From: JAHRAW01 sp965212085
Lineage (GTDB): Bacteria > Pseudomonadota > Gammaproteobacteria > Arenicellales > Poriferihabitantaceae
NCBI GenBank assembly: GCA_965212085.1
Contig: OZ243042.1
Coordinates: forward strand, 2,704,179-2,768,178
DNA: 64,000 nucleotides
Reading direction: 5' to 3'
The notes under the pieces are model-generated. The model was not told the DNA's origin, did not search any database, and saw nothing but the letters and a program-made list of their open reading frames with translations. Both the position numbers and the translations under genes were made by a program. This document shows, piece after piece, positions 40,101 through 52,100 of the stretch (the first letter of the stretch is position 1; every line of letters begins with the position of its first letter).

Positions 40101-43100
40101 ACCAACCCGGTTTTCTGCCAGATCAAACGAGTAGAACAACTGCTCAAACTCCGGGGTCTCGTCAACGTTGGTGATGTTGATGGTCACCGTGGCGGTGTCG
40201 GTCAAGCCCCCATTGTCGGTTACCCGCACCATCAAGGTACGGACGGGCTGGGTTTCGCGGTCTTCGCTGGGACCCGTGAACGTAATCTCGCCGTCCGCGT
40301 CAATCGCGTACCGGGTTGTGGGGGTAACGATGGAATAGGTCAGCGTAACCTCGCCGAGCGGGTCAGCGGCGGAGTCCGGGTCACGGGCGGCGACCGTGCC
40401 CAGCACCACCGGCGGGTGGCCGGATGTGTGTTCCGCCAGCATATATTGATATGGCTGATTGATAAACCTCGGCGGCTCGTTCACGTTGCGTATCGCCACG
40501 ATCACCAAAACCTCGACCGTTCTACCGCCCGCCGTGGCGGTTGCGACGGGCTGGTACGACGGCGACCCTGGCTGTCTTCCAAAAATGGCTTCATAATTCT
40601 CGCCGGGGCCGGTGTAACTGAACACGCCGCTTGCCGGGTCAACGCTGAACAGGTTCCCCGCGTTGCGGGAGATCGTATATACCACCGTGTCGGATATATC
40701 CGGGTCGGTGGCGGTTATCGTGCCCAACTCAAACGGCGGCGAGCCAACCTGATTTTCGTCCAGGAAAAATTGGTAGACAAGCGTACCGTCAGGCAAATCA
40801 AACACCGGCGGGTCGTCCACTCCCCGCACCGTGATGGTCACCGTGTCCGGCAGCGAGGATGCGCCCTTATCATCGGTAACGACCAACCGAAACACCGGCA
40901 ACGAGTCCGCCTTGAACCCGGTGGGGGCGGTGAAGGTGGGTCGCGCGGTGTTGGCGTCGTTGAGCGTAACCTCCGGGCCGCCGGCGTGGCTCCATTGATA
41001 GGTCAGCCTCCCGCCTTCCGGGTCCGAGGAACCGAGGCCGTCCAGGGTTACGGTTACGCCCTCGTCCACGGTTTGCGGCAAGCCCGCGTCCGCCAGCGGC
41101 GCGTCGTTCACCGGCGTTACCGTGATCGTCACCGTCGCCGGGTCGCTGTCCAACGCGCCGTCGTTCACGATATAGGTGAAGCGGTCGCCAGCCTCCTCGT
41201 CGCCGTTGTGGGTGTACGTAAAAGTGCCGTCCTCATTCAAATCCAATGTGCCGTGATCCGGGCCGGCAGCCACCCGAACCGTCAACTCGGCGGTGGGCGT
41301 CTCCGCGTCGCTGTCGTTATCGCGCACGCTCAATGCGCCGCCGGTCAGGGTCGTTGCCGTGCCGCCTTCGGCCACCGTGAACGCATCCGCCACCGCCACC
41401 GGCGGCTCGTTGCTTGACGTGACCGTGATGGTTACGGTGTCCGGGGCCGAAGGTTTTATGAGGAAGTCGGAGACGATCAAACTGATTTCCAGTTCCGCAT
41501 CCACGGGCAGATTGACGGGCGCGGTGAAGGTCGGGCGTATCGCGGTGGCGTCGTCCAGGGTCACGCCCGGCGGCGCGCTCCACGCAAAAGTCAGGGGTGA
41601 ATTTTCCGGATCCATCGAGGCGCTGCCGTCCAGGCTAACAATCGCGCCTTCGGCCACGGTCTGATCCGGGCCGGCCTCGGCGACCGGGGCTTCGTTGTCG
41701 CCGGCTATGAACCGCACGGTGACGCCGACCGCCCCCGATGACAACCCGTGCTCATCGGTGACCACGAGGAGGAACAGTTGGTGCCCGTCCCCCGGCAGTT
41801 CCGTGGGGGCGACGAAAGTGGGGGTTGCGGTGTTTTTATCCAGGAACTCAATGGTCGGCAAGTCCTGCTCAATCTGCACTTGTACACCATCCTCCCTGGT
41901 GACCGGAAAGAAGAAAAAACGGTTCTGAATCCAGGTATAAGTCAATTCGTCCCCATCCGGATCAAACGACTCCGTGCCGTCCAGCATCGCCAACTGTCCC
42001 TCCTCCACGCGCCCGGGGCCGGTGGGGACCGCCGTGGGCTGCCGGTTTGCGGCGATGAAGGTAACGGTGACCAGGTCCGGCTCCGAGGCCGCCCCGTGCG
42101 CGTCGGTAACCACGAGTTGAATTTCCTGGGCGAAGGGGCTGACGGTCAAACTGTTCGGAGCGATGATGATGAGCGTGGCGGTATCCTCCCCGAGCAATCC
42201 GCCCAGCGACAAACCGGTGTTGGTCCACCGGTAGCGCAGCCTGTCGTTCTCCGGATCAAGCCCGCTACCGCGCAGCGTAACGCGCGTACCCACGTTCGTC
42301 TGCGCGTCATCACCGGCATCCGCCGTGGGCGCATCGTTGGCGCCGTTGACCACGATGGCCACCGTTGCCTGCACGCCGTCCGCGGCTTGCACCGTGAAGG
42401 TCTCCGTTTCCTGTTGGGTCTCGTCCAGCGCGTTGGTGTCCTGGTCCTCGTTGTTCAACGTATAGGTCCAAACCCCCGCCGGGGTAATCTCAAACGTCCC
42501 GTACGCGCCGCCTCCACCTGGCGGATCCACGACGGCTACCGTGGTGTCGCCGCTGTCGGGATCGGTGATGACCAGTGCCCCGGTATCCGTGCTGGTGCCC
42601 GCAACCGTAGCCGTGGCCTCGGTGACGTCACCTTCGAGATCCCCCGCGATCGTCGTTGGGTCGTCCACCGCCGTAATCGTGATCGTCACCACCGCGTTGC
42701 TCGACAACTCACCGTCGCTCACTTGATAGGTAAAACTGTCGCTCAACGTCTCGCTGTCGTCGTGGGTATAACTGAAGGTGCCGTCCGTGTTCAGATCCAG
42801 CGTGCCGTGGGCCGGAGGGGTATCCACGCTGACCGTCAACTCGCCGATGGGCGTCTCCACGTCGCTGTCGTTGTCGCGCACGCTCAACGCGCCACCCGTC
42901 AGGGTCGTCGCCGTGCCGCCTTCGTTCACCTCAATCGCGTCGGCCACCGCCAGCGGCGCGTCGTTCACGAAAACGACCGTAATGGTTACGGTGTCCTCTT
43001 CCGAAACCAGCTCCCGCGCATCGGTAACGACCAGCCCGAACTCCAGGATCGCGTCTTCAAGCAGGCCGGCGGGAGCGGTGAAGATGGGTTGCGCCGTGGC

Positions 43101-46100
43101 CGGATTCGCCAGACTGATCCCCGGCGGCGCGCGCCACGCATAGCGCAGCGTCTCGTCATCGGCGTCCCTGGATCGGGACAGACCGCCGTCCAGGGTAACG
43201 CTCGCGCCTTCGGATACACCCCGGTCTTCCCCCGCGTTGGCCGTGGGCGCGGCTTGCACGGTGATGGTTACGGTGTCCTCTTCCGAGGCCACGTCCCGCG
43301 TGTCGGTCACGACCAGGGCAAAGACCAGAACGGCGTCAGCCACCAGATCGCCGGGTGCGGTGAAGACCGGGGCGGCGATGGCCGCGTCGCTCAAGACAAC
43401 GGCACGCCCGCCGCTTTGTTCCCAGGCATAACGGAGCGGCCCGTTGGCCGGGTCGTCGGGCAGGGACGCGCCGCCGTCAAGGGTAACGCGCACGCCTTCG
43501 GCCACAGCCCGGTCTTCCCCCGCATCGGCGGTGGGGAGCACGTCATCCGCCCCGACCACGGTGACTTCCACCCGCTCCTGGGTGCCGTCCTCGGCCTCTA
43601 CGGTGAAGGTCTCAACCTCGCGCTGCTTCGCGGTTAGCGCGTCTGTCTCCGGGTCATTATTGTCCAGCGTATAGGTCCAGGCCCCCGCATCGGTGATCAC
43701 GAAGATTCCGTAAGTTCCCACAACCTCCACCGTCCCCAACGCACCGGCCCGGGCCACGCGGTCTTCCCCGTCCACGTCGGACACCATCACCGTACCCGTG
43801 GTCTGGTTCTCGGCGGCGTCCTCGCTAACCTCTCCGGCAAGTTGTCCGCCGAAGACCGCCGGATCGTTGGCGCCGATAATCGTAATAACCACCATCACTT
43901 CGGTGCCGTCCGCGGCCCGCACCGTGAACGACTCAACTTCGCGCTGCCCCTCGGCCAGCGCGTCTGTCTCCGGGTCATCGTTGTCCAGCGTATAGGTCCA
44001 GTCCCCGGCCGTGGTGATCACGAACGTCCCGTATTCGCCCGCAATCCCGCCCGGCGGCGTGGCAACGAAAAGATCCTCGTCATCCGGATCCATCACCGTC
44101 AACTTGCCCTGGACCGTGTTCTCGTCGGCATCCTCGGTCACCTCCCCGTCACCCCCCTCGGCGCCCTGCCCGGTGATGACCGCCGGGTCGTTCACATCGG
44201 TCACGGTGATGCCGACCGTGGTGGCGGCCTCCTGACCGCCGGCCAGGGCCGCCACGGCAAGTTCGTACTGCGGCGGCGCGCCCGCTGTTTCAAAATCCTC
44301 GCCCGGCCCGGCGTAGGTGATGCGGCCGTCTGTGGCGTCAAGGAAGGCGAAGCGCGCTCCGGTGTTGCCGGCGTTGATGCGGTAGGAGACCAGGTCGCCT
44401 TCGGGGTCCGTGGCCGCCACCGCGCCCACTGCTACCGGCATGGTGCCGCCGTCCTGATTCTCCGCCAGCGTGAAAGCGTAAGGCACGCCGGCGAACACCG
44501 GCGGCTCGTTTTCATTGGTCACCATCACCGTGACCAAAGCGGTCGCGATCAGGCTCCCCGAAGTGGCGGTTATCATGAGGTCGTAGGCCGGAGTTGCCCC
44601 CCCCCCCCCCCCCGCTTCAAAATCCTCGCCGCCGCCGATGTACGCCAGCGCGCCATCTACCTCGTCAATGCTGAACAGACCGGCGTTGCCTTCGGTGATG
44701 GCGTAGGCGACTTCCGCACCCTCCGGGTCAGCGGCCGTTACCGTGCCCAGGGCAACCGGCACGGGGCGGCCGGCGCGGTTTTCCGCCAGATTAAAGTTAT
44801 ATGCGGGCAAAGCAAACGCCGGCGGCTCGTCGCGGTTGGTGATAGCGATGGCCACTTCGGTGGTGGCGCTCAAGTCCCCGCCGTCCATAACCCGCACCAT
44901 GAGCGCGTAGGCGGGCCGGGTTTCAAAGTCTTCACCGGCGCCCGTGTACATGAGCACGCCGCTCTGCGGGTTGATGGCAAATACGCCCTGGGGGTCGCCG
45001 GAGACGATGGCGTAACGCAACGTGTCTTCGGCGTCCGGGTCGGTGGCGGAGACATCGCCGAGCGGTTGCGGGCCGGGCACGTTTTCCGGGAAAGCAAAAG
45101 CAAAGGAAGCGGCGGTGAACACCGGCGCTTCGTTGACGTCGGTGATCCGAACCGTTACCGAGGCGCTTTGGCGGGTGTCGGCCGTTTGCCCCTGGGCCAC
45201 GCGCATCGTCATTGAGAACTGTTTCGCCCCCGCCTCAAAGTCCTCGCCCGCGCCGATGTACAGGACTTGGCCGGTACGGCCTTCAACCGTGAACCGGGTC
45301 GGATCATGATCCTCGCGGAGCAGGAAAAACGTATGCGCGAGGCCGTCGAGGGAGCCGCCCATCACCGTCCCCACCGGAACCGGCGTATCGCGGCCATCCT
45401 GGCTCTCCGCCAGGTCAAAGACCCAGGTTTCCATCGCAAACGCCGGCGGGTCATGGACGGCGGACACGGTCACCGTGACCCGGCCCCGCGCCGTGCCGCC
45501 GTTGCCGTCGGAGACGGTGTAGCGGATGGTGTCTTCACCGAAGAAGTCCGGGGCCGGGGTGTAGCGCAGCGTGCCGTCGGCATTGACCACGACCACGCCG
45601 TTGCCGCTCGGCACGATGGCGCCGGCGATGGACAACGGGTCGTCGTCCGGGTCTTGGTCGTTGGCCAGCACGTTGATGGTAACCGCCTGCTCTTCCCCGG
45701 TGCCGGCGACGTCGTCGTTGGCGGTCGGGGGCTGGTTGCCGGGCACAACCGTCACCGTTACGGTGGTAGTAGTGCGAGGGTTGAACGAGTCATCAACCGT
45801 GTAGGTGATGATGTCTTCGCCGACAAAATTCCCGGACTGATAGGCGAGCCGGACGTCTTCACCGCTGCGCACGATGTCAACCGTGCTGCCGTCCGCGCTC
45901 CGGGAGGTGCGCGCCTCCGGAATGTCCAGCCGGTTACCTTGGATATTTCCGACACCGTTAAAATCGTTGGCGAGCGCGTCAATCGTGATGCGCACCCCGC
46001 GCACGGCGGTCACAAAGTCGGGGTTGACGACCAGTGCCAAATCGGGGGCTGTCCGTATATTCACGAGGGCCCGCGCCGTACCGCCCTGGCCGTCGGAGAC

Positions 46101-49100
46101 CCGGATACGGACCGGATTGTCGGCGTTGCGGTGATTAATGCGCGGCACATAGTTCAGCGAGTTGTCGGCGTTGACCGTGGCCGTGCCGTGGGTCGCACTC
46201 TGTGAAACCACTGCAACGGAGAGCGGGTCATTTTCCACGTCCGTAAAATTGGAAAGCACGTGCAGAACCGTCACCCTCCCCCTGTCCTTGACGTACAGGG
46301 GGAGGGTGGAACGCAAGGCCACCGGCGGGTCGTTGACGTTCTCCACGGTCACCGCCACGGTGGCGCCGTCGCCGGTGGAGATGGTGTATTCAATGGTGTC
46401 CTCGCCAAAGAAATCTTTGGCGGGGGTGTAGGTGAGCGTGTTGTCGGCGTTGACCACCACCGTGCCGTTACCCGTCGGGACGATGGCGCCGGTCACTGAC
46501 AATCCCGCGTTTCCCGTGCCTCCCACGCCGTCGTTGGCGAGCACGTTGATGATCACCTCCTGTTCCTCCCTGGTGGTGGCGACGTCGTCCCAGGCGATGG
46601 GTACGACCGTCACCGTTACCACGGCCCGCGCCGTCGCGCCCCGGCCGTCGGCGATGTCGTATTCAATGACGGCATCGCCGGTGAATCCGGCGGCGGGCGT
46701 ATAGGTGAGCGCATCAAGGGCGTTCGCGTTATCAATCACCACCGTGCCGTCGCCCTTCGTCAGGATCGCGCCGGCCACCGACAACGGATCGCCGTCCGGG
46801 TCACGGTCGTTGACCAGCACTTGAATGGTCACCGACATTCCCGCCAACACCTCGGCGGCATCGTCTGCGGCCTGCGGCGCGCGGTTGCGCGGCGTTACCG
46901 TGACCGTAACGATGGCGTCGTCCGTGGCGCCCTGATCGTCGGCGGCGGTGTATGCAATGACGTCCTCGCCGTCAAAACCCTGGTTCGGCGTATAGGTCAG
47001 CGTGTGGTCGGCATTGATGACCACGGCGCCGTTGCCGCTCGGCACGATGGCGCGCGTCACGAGCAGCCCGCCGCCGCCCGCGCCGCCGCCCGGCCGGTCG
47101 TTGGCGAGCACCTCAATCCGCACCGGCGTCCCCGCGTCGGTGCGGGCGGTATCGTTCACGGCCTGAGGCGCTTCGGCGGGTTCAAACACTTCCACCATGA
47201 CCATGCCCGTGGCCGTAGCCGCGCCATCAAAGACCACGTAGTGGATGGTGTCCACGCCGGTGAAGTCCTCATCGGGCGTGTAGCGGAGTGTGCCGTCCGG
47301 GTTGATGAGTACCGCGCCGTGGCCGGCGTAGGCGCGGGTTACGGACAACGCGTCGCCGTCCACGTCGGTGTCGTTATCCAGCACCGCGATCACCACCGGC
47401 ATCCCCCGGCCGGTGCCGGCGGCGTCTGCCACGGCCACCGGAAAGTCGTTGACCGGCGTTACCGTCATGGTCACGGTGGCGCGACCGATGCCGCCGCGGC
47501 CGTCGGAGACCGTGTACTCAATGATGTCTTCGCCGTGAAAGTTCAGGGCCGGCGTATAGGTCAGCGTGTCGTCGCCATTGACGAGCACCGCGCCGTTGCC
47601 GCTCGGCACGATGGCGCCCGCCACCGCCAGCACGTCGCCGCGGTCGGCGTCCGCGTCATTGCCGAGCACCGCGAACCGGAGGGGCGCTTCTTCTTCGGTT
47701 TCGGCGGCATCATCCGCGGCCTGCGGCGCGTCGTTGAGATCAAGCACCGTCACATAGACCGTGAAGCGGGACGCACCCCCGCCCGCGCCGGTGGCCGTGG
47801 CCGTTACCTCCAGGTGATAACGCGGCGGCAACGCCTGTTGGACGGTCTCGCCGGGGCCCGTGTAAAAGAACCGGCCACTGTCGTCAACGGCAAACCGGGC
47901 GGTATCCCCCTCGGTGATGGCATAGCGAAACCCGTCACCAAGCCCCAGCGTACCGAGGGGCACCGGCGTCGTCCCGCCGTCCCGGTTCTCCGCCAGTTCA
48001 AAGATGCGGGCCGGGGCCGCCAACACCCGCACCCGCATGTCCCGCCGGGTACGCGGAATGTCTCGTGGTCTGGGGAACACAAAATCCTCCCCAAAAACAG
48101 CGATTATCCCCTCGGCTTCACGCAGCGGGATAACCGTTGACATCCTGCAGTGTGAGTCGGACGTGTTGACGACACGCACACTATCCAGGCCCAGCAGCAG
48201 GCCCTGTGGAATCAGGTAGCAAAACAGTCGTCCGCCTTCCGGGTCAAAGAATAAACCGGACATATCCACGACCGCGGGCGGCCCGCCCACCACCAGCGTC
48301 AGGTCGGGAATCTCGCCCAGCGGCTGCGGCCGCTCATTGACGTTGGTAATGGTGACGGTGACCGGGACGGTGGCCAGGTCGGACCCGTCGGTTGCGCGTA
48401 TCTCAAAGGCGTAGCCGGCCGGGGCGGTTTCAAAGTCCTCGCCCGTGCCGACGTAGGTAATGACGCCGGCCGTGGTTATCCGGAATCGCACCGCCGCTTG
48501 CGGGTCGGGCAGATCGTAGATGATGTTCCGCCCCAGGATGTCACGGATGGCCACCGTGCCCACCGCTATCGCCCGGCCACGGCCACGCCGGTTCTCGGCC
48601 AGTTCAAACCGGTATGCGGGCCGCTCAAACACCAGCGCGTTCTCCGACACCACCATCACCTCCACGCGCCCGGTCGCCACGCCGCCCTGGCCATCGGAGA
48701 CCGTGTATTCAATGACATCCGCGCCGTGGAAACCCTGGTTCGGCGTGTAGATCAGCGAGTGGTCGTCGGTGACGACCACGGTGCCGTTGCCGCTCGGAAC
48801 CCGCGCCCCGGTCACCGACAGCGCATCGCCTTCCACGTCCTCGTCGTTGGCGAGCACGTCAATCCTCACCGGTATATTCTCATCGGTGATGGCGGCGTCG
48901 TCCGTGACCAGCGGCGCATCGTTGCGTGGAGCAACCGTGATGGTGACCACGGCTCTGGCGTCGGGGCTAAAATTCGCGCCGCGCCCCACCCCCGATCTCA
49001 CGACTCCGTGCTCGTCGCGGAGCGTGTACTGCAACTGCGCCTGACCGTGAAAGTTCTCATCGGGCCGAAAGGTGATGGAGTTATCGCCGTTGACGGTCGC

Positions 49101-52100
49101 CACGCCATTGGCGGTGGAGAAAAATTGGACCAGCGTTACGATAAACCCGTCGCCCTCGGGGTCCCGGTCGTTGGCGGTTACCACAATCGTGACCGGCATA
49201 TCTTCCACGGTGCGCGCGGCGTCGTCCACGGCAAACGGCCCGTCGTTGATGCCGGTAACGGTGATGGTGACGATGCCCGTGGCGGTGCCGCCGCGCCCGT
49301 CCGAAACCGTGTAGCGCACCCGCGCGTCGCGGCGCGCGTCCGAGGCGAGATCATCAAAGCCGCCGTCCGGATCAAAACGCAGCGTGCGGCCGGTGAAACG
49401 GACGCTCCCGGCATCAAGCGCCGGGGCGTTGTCGTCGGTGCCGTCAATCACTTCGGCGGCCGCGATAAACAGAGTCGCGTTGCGGTCCGCGTCCGTGTCG
49501 TTGGCGAGCACGTCAAGATCCGGGGTCGGCGTGTCCTCGTCGGTAACGAAGGCGTCGTCTGCGGTCTGCGGCGCGTCGTTGGCGCCGTTGACCGTGATCG
49601 TCAACATCCCCGCAGCGGCGGCGCCATGGACGTCCGTAATCCGGTACGCGGCCGTTACGACACGGCTCTCGCCCACGCCGAGTTCTTCAAACGCGCCGTT
49701 CGGGTCAAAGCGCAGCGTGTGGTCCGCGTTGAAGACCAGCGTGCCGCCGCCCGTGGCCGGCAGCGAATCGCCCGCGGCCACGGGCGCGCCGTTCGCGGCG
49801 ATGAAGGTCAGCGCGTCTCCCTCGGCGTCGCGGTCGTTGGCGAGCACGTCAATGTCCGTGGTCGGCGTGTCCTCGCCGGCGCTCACGGCATCGTCCACCG
49901 CCAGCGGCGCGTCGTTGACGCCGGTCACGGTGATGGTCACGCTGCCCTCACCTTCGCCGCCGTTGTTGTCTCTGACGCTGTAGGACAACGACACGGATTG
50001 GCGTTCGCCATCCGCAATGTGGTCGTAGGCGCCGCGCGGATCAAAGACGAGCCTGCCAAAAACCTCGCTGCTCAAGGCCAGGGTTCCGCCGTCTCCCTCA
50101 TTGTCGAAGCCGATAAGAAATCCAACGACTTCCCCGTCCGTGTCCATGGAGGGAAGATCAAGCGTGAACACGGTGTCCTCGTCGGTGGTCCCGGTGGTGT
50201 CGCCGGCCGTCGGCAATTCGTTGCGGCCGTTGACCCTGACCCTCACCATGCCCGTGTCCGTGTCGCCGCCGGAGTCCGTGACCTCGTAAGTCAGCGTCAC
50301 GTCGCGGCTCTGGCCGGGCCGAAGCTCTTCAAACTCGCCGTTCGGATCAAAGATGAACCGGTTGCCCTCGCCGAAACGCAGCGTGCCGCCGGCCGACAGC
50401 CCGATCGAAAGGCCGGCAAATTCCGGTGTGTTGCGGATACTGGTGGCGAACGGTTGGCCGCCGGCCAGTTCGCCGATCCTGATGACGGACAACAAGTCGC
50501 CCTCTGCGTCGCTGTCGTTGGCGAGCGCGTCAATGGTGAGCGGCGTGTCCTCGCTGGTGCGCACGGTGTCGTCCACCGCCACCGGCGCGTCGTTGACGCC
50601 GCTCACGGTGATGGTGACGATGCCCTCGGACGTGTTGATACCATCCAAAACGACGTAGCGCAGCCGCGCATCGCGTTGCTCGCCCGGCGCGAGATCGTCA
50701 AAGGCGCCGTCCGGATCAAAGCGCAACTCACTGCCGTCGCCGATGATGAGGACCCGCCCGGCGTCGCGCACGACAACGCCGTTGTCGTCAATCGCATCGG
50801 CGTTCGCGATAAACCGGTGCGCGTTGAAGTCCGCGTCAATGTCGTTGGCGAGCACATCAATGGTGACCGGCGTGTCCTCGTCGGTCACCGCAGTATCGTC
50901 CACCGCCATCGGCGGGTCGTTGACGCCGAAGATCGTGATCGTCACCATTCCCACGGCAACTTTCCGGTCGCCGGCGTTCTCGCGGATCGTATAACGCACC
51001 AGCGCGGTGCCTCGCGCAAACATCCCGATTGAGTCGTAGCCGCCACGCGGGTCGAAGACGACCATGCCATCCGCAACGGTGACCCGGCCGGGAGCGAGGA
51101 TGACCGTGCCGCCGCTGTCCACGAGGTGCGCGTCCACGAGCGATAAGTTCTGCCCTTCCGGGTCGCTGTCGTTGGCGAGCACGTCAATGGTGACCGGCGT
51201 TTCCTCGTCGGTGGTCGCGGTGTCGTCCACCGCCACCGGCGCGTCGTTGCGACCGGCCACTTTGAAGGTCACGGATCCTCTCGTGGAGCCATGGCCATCC
51301 GAGACAAAGTACTCCACCCGTGGACGTTCTACTTCGCCAGCCGCAAGGTGGTCGAAGTCGCCGTGCGGATCAAAGGTGAGTATGCTGCCGGTGAGGGTCA
51401 CGCGCCCGCCGGCGTCAGGGCCAACAATCCTGTCGAGCCTGGCGGTGAGCGGCTCCCCGTCCGGGTCGCTGTAGCAGGTGCTGAGATCAATGGTCGCCAC
51501 GGTGTCCTCATCGGCGTCGCTGATGCAGGCCCTGATTACCGGAAAATCGTTGACGCCGGTCACCGCAATGAACACGGTTGCGGTGTTGCTACGGCCGCCA
51601 TGTTCGTCCTGAACGGCGTAGCGCACTGCCACCCGGCGGATTGCGTTCGGCGCAAGCGCGTCGAAACTGTTGTGCTCGTTCGGCCTCGCGCCTCGCGGGT
51701 CAAAAACGAATTGCCGGCGGTCGTCACCTTCCGTGGCGAACACATGGGCGTCGGAAGCCGAATTTGGCTCAACGAGGATAGAGAGGGAATTCGTACTCCC
51801 ATCAACGTCCGTGTCGTTGGCGAGCACGTCAATGATCACCGGCTCGTCCTCGGTGGTGCGGTGCTCGATATCGTCCACCGCCCGCGGCGCATCGTTGACG
51901 CCGGTGACCGAGATTTTCACCTCGCCCACGGCTATCCCGCCATTGCCGTCCATCATCAAGTAAGTCGCCGCCACGGGACGGTTCTCACCCGGCTTGAGGT
52001 CGTTGAAATCGTCGCGCGGGTTAAAGCGAAGTACGCCGCCCTCCATGAGGGTCAAACTGCCCCGGCCGCCGAGCAACACCAACGCGCCGACGTTCTTGGA

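Noticed and set aside
36576..41417. Plus-strand open frame of 1,613 codons opposite the adhesin gene
   Set aside because: The modules are rich in Asp, Thr, Val and Gly codons of GC-rich type, whose complements rarely form stops. The translation is a low-complexity Arg/His/Val-rich series that follows the module period. It is a shadow of the minus-strand gene.
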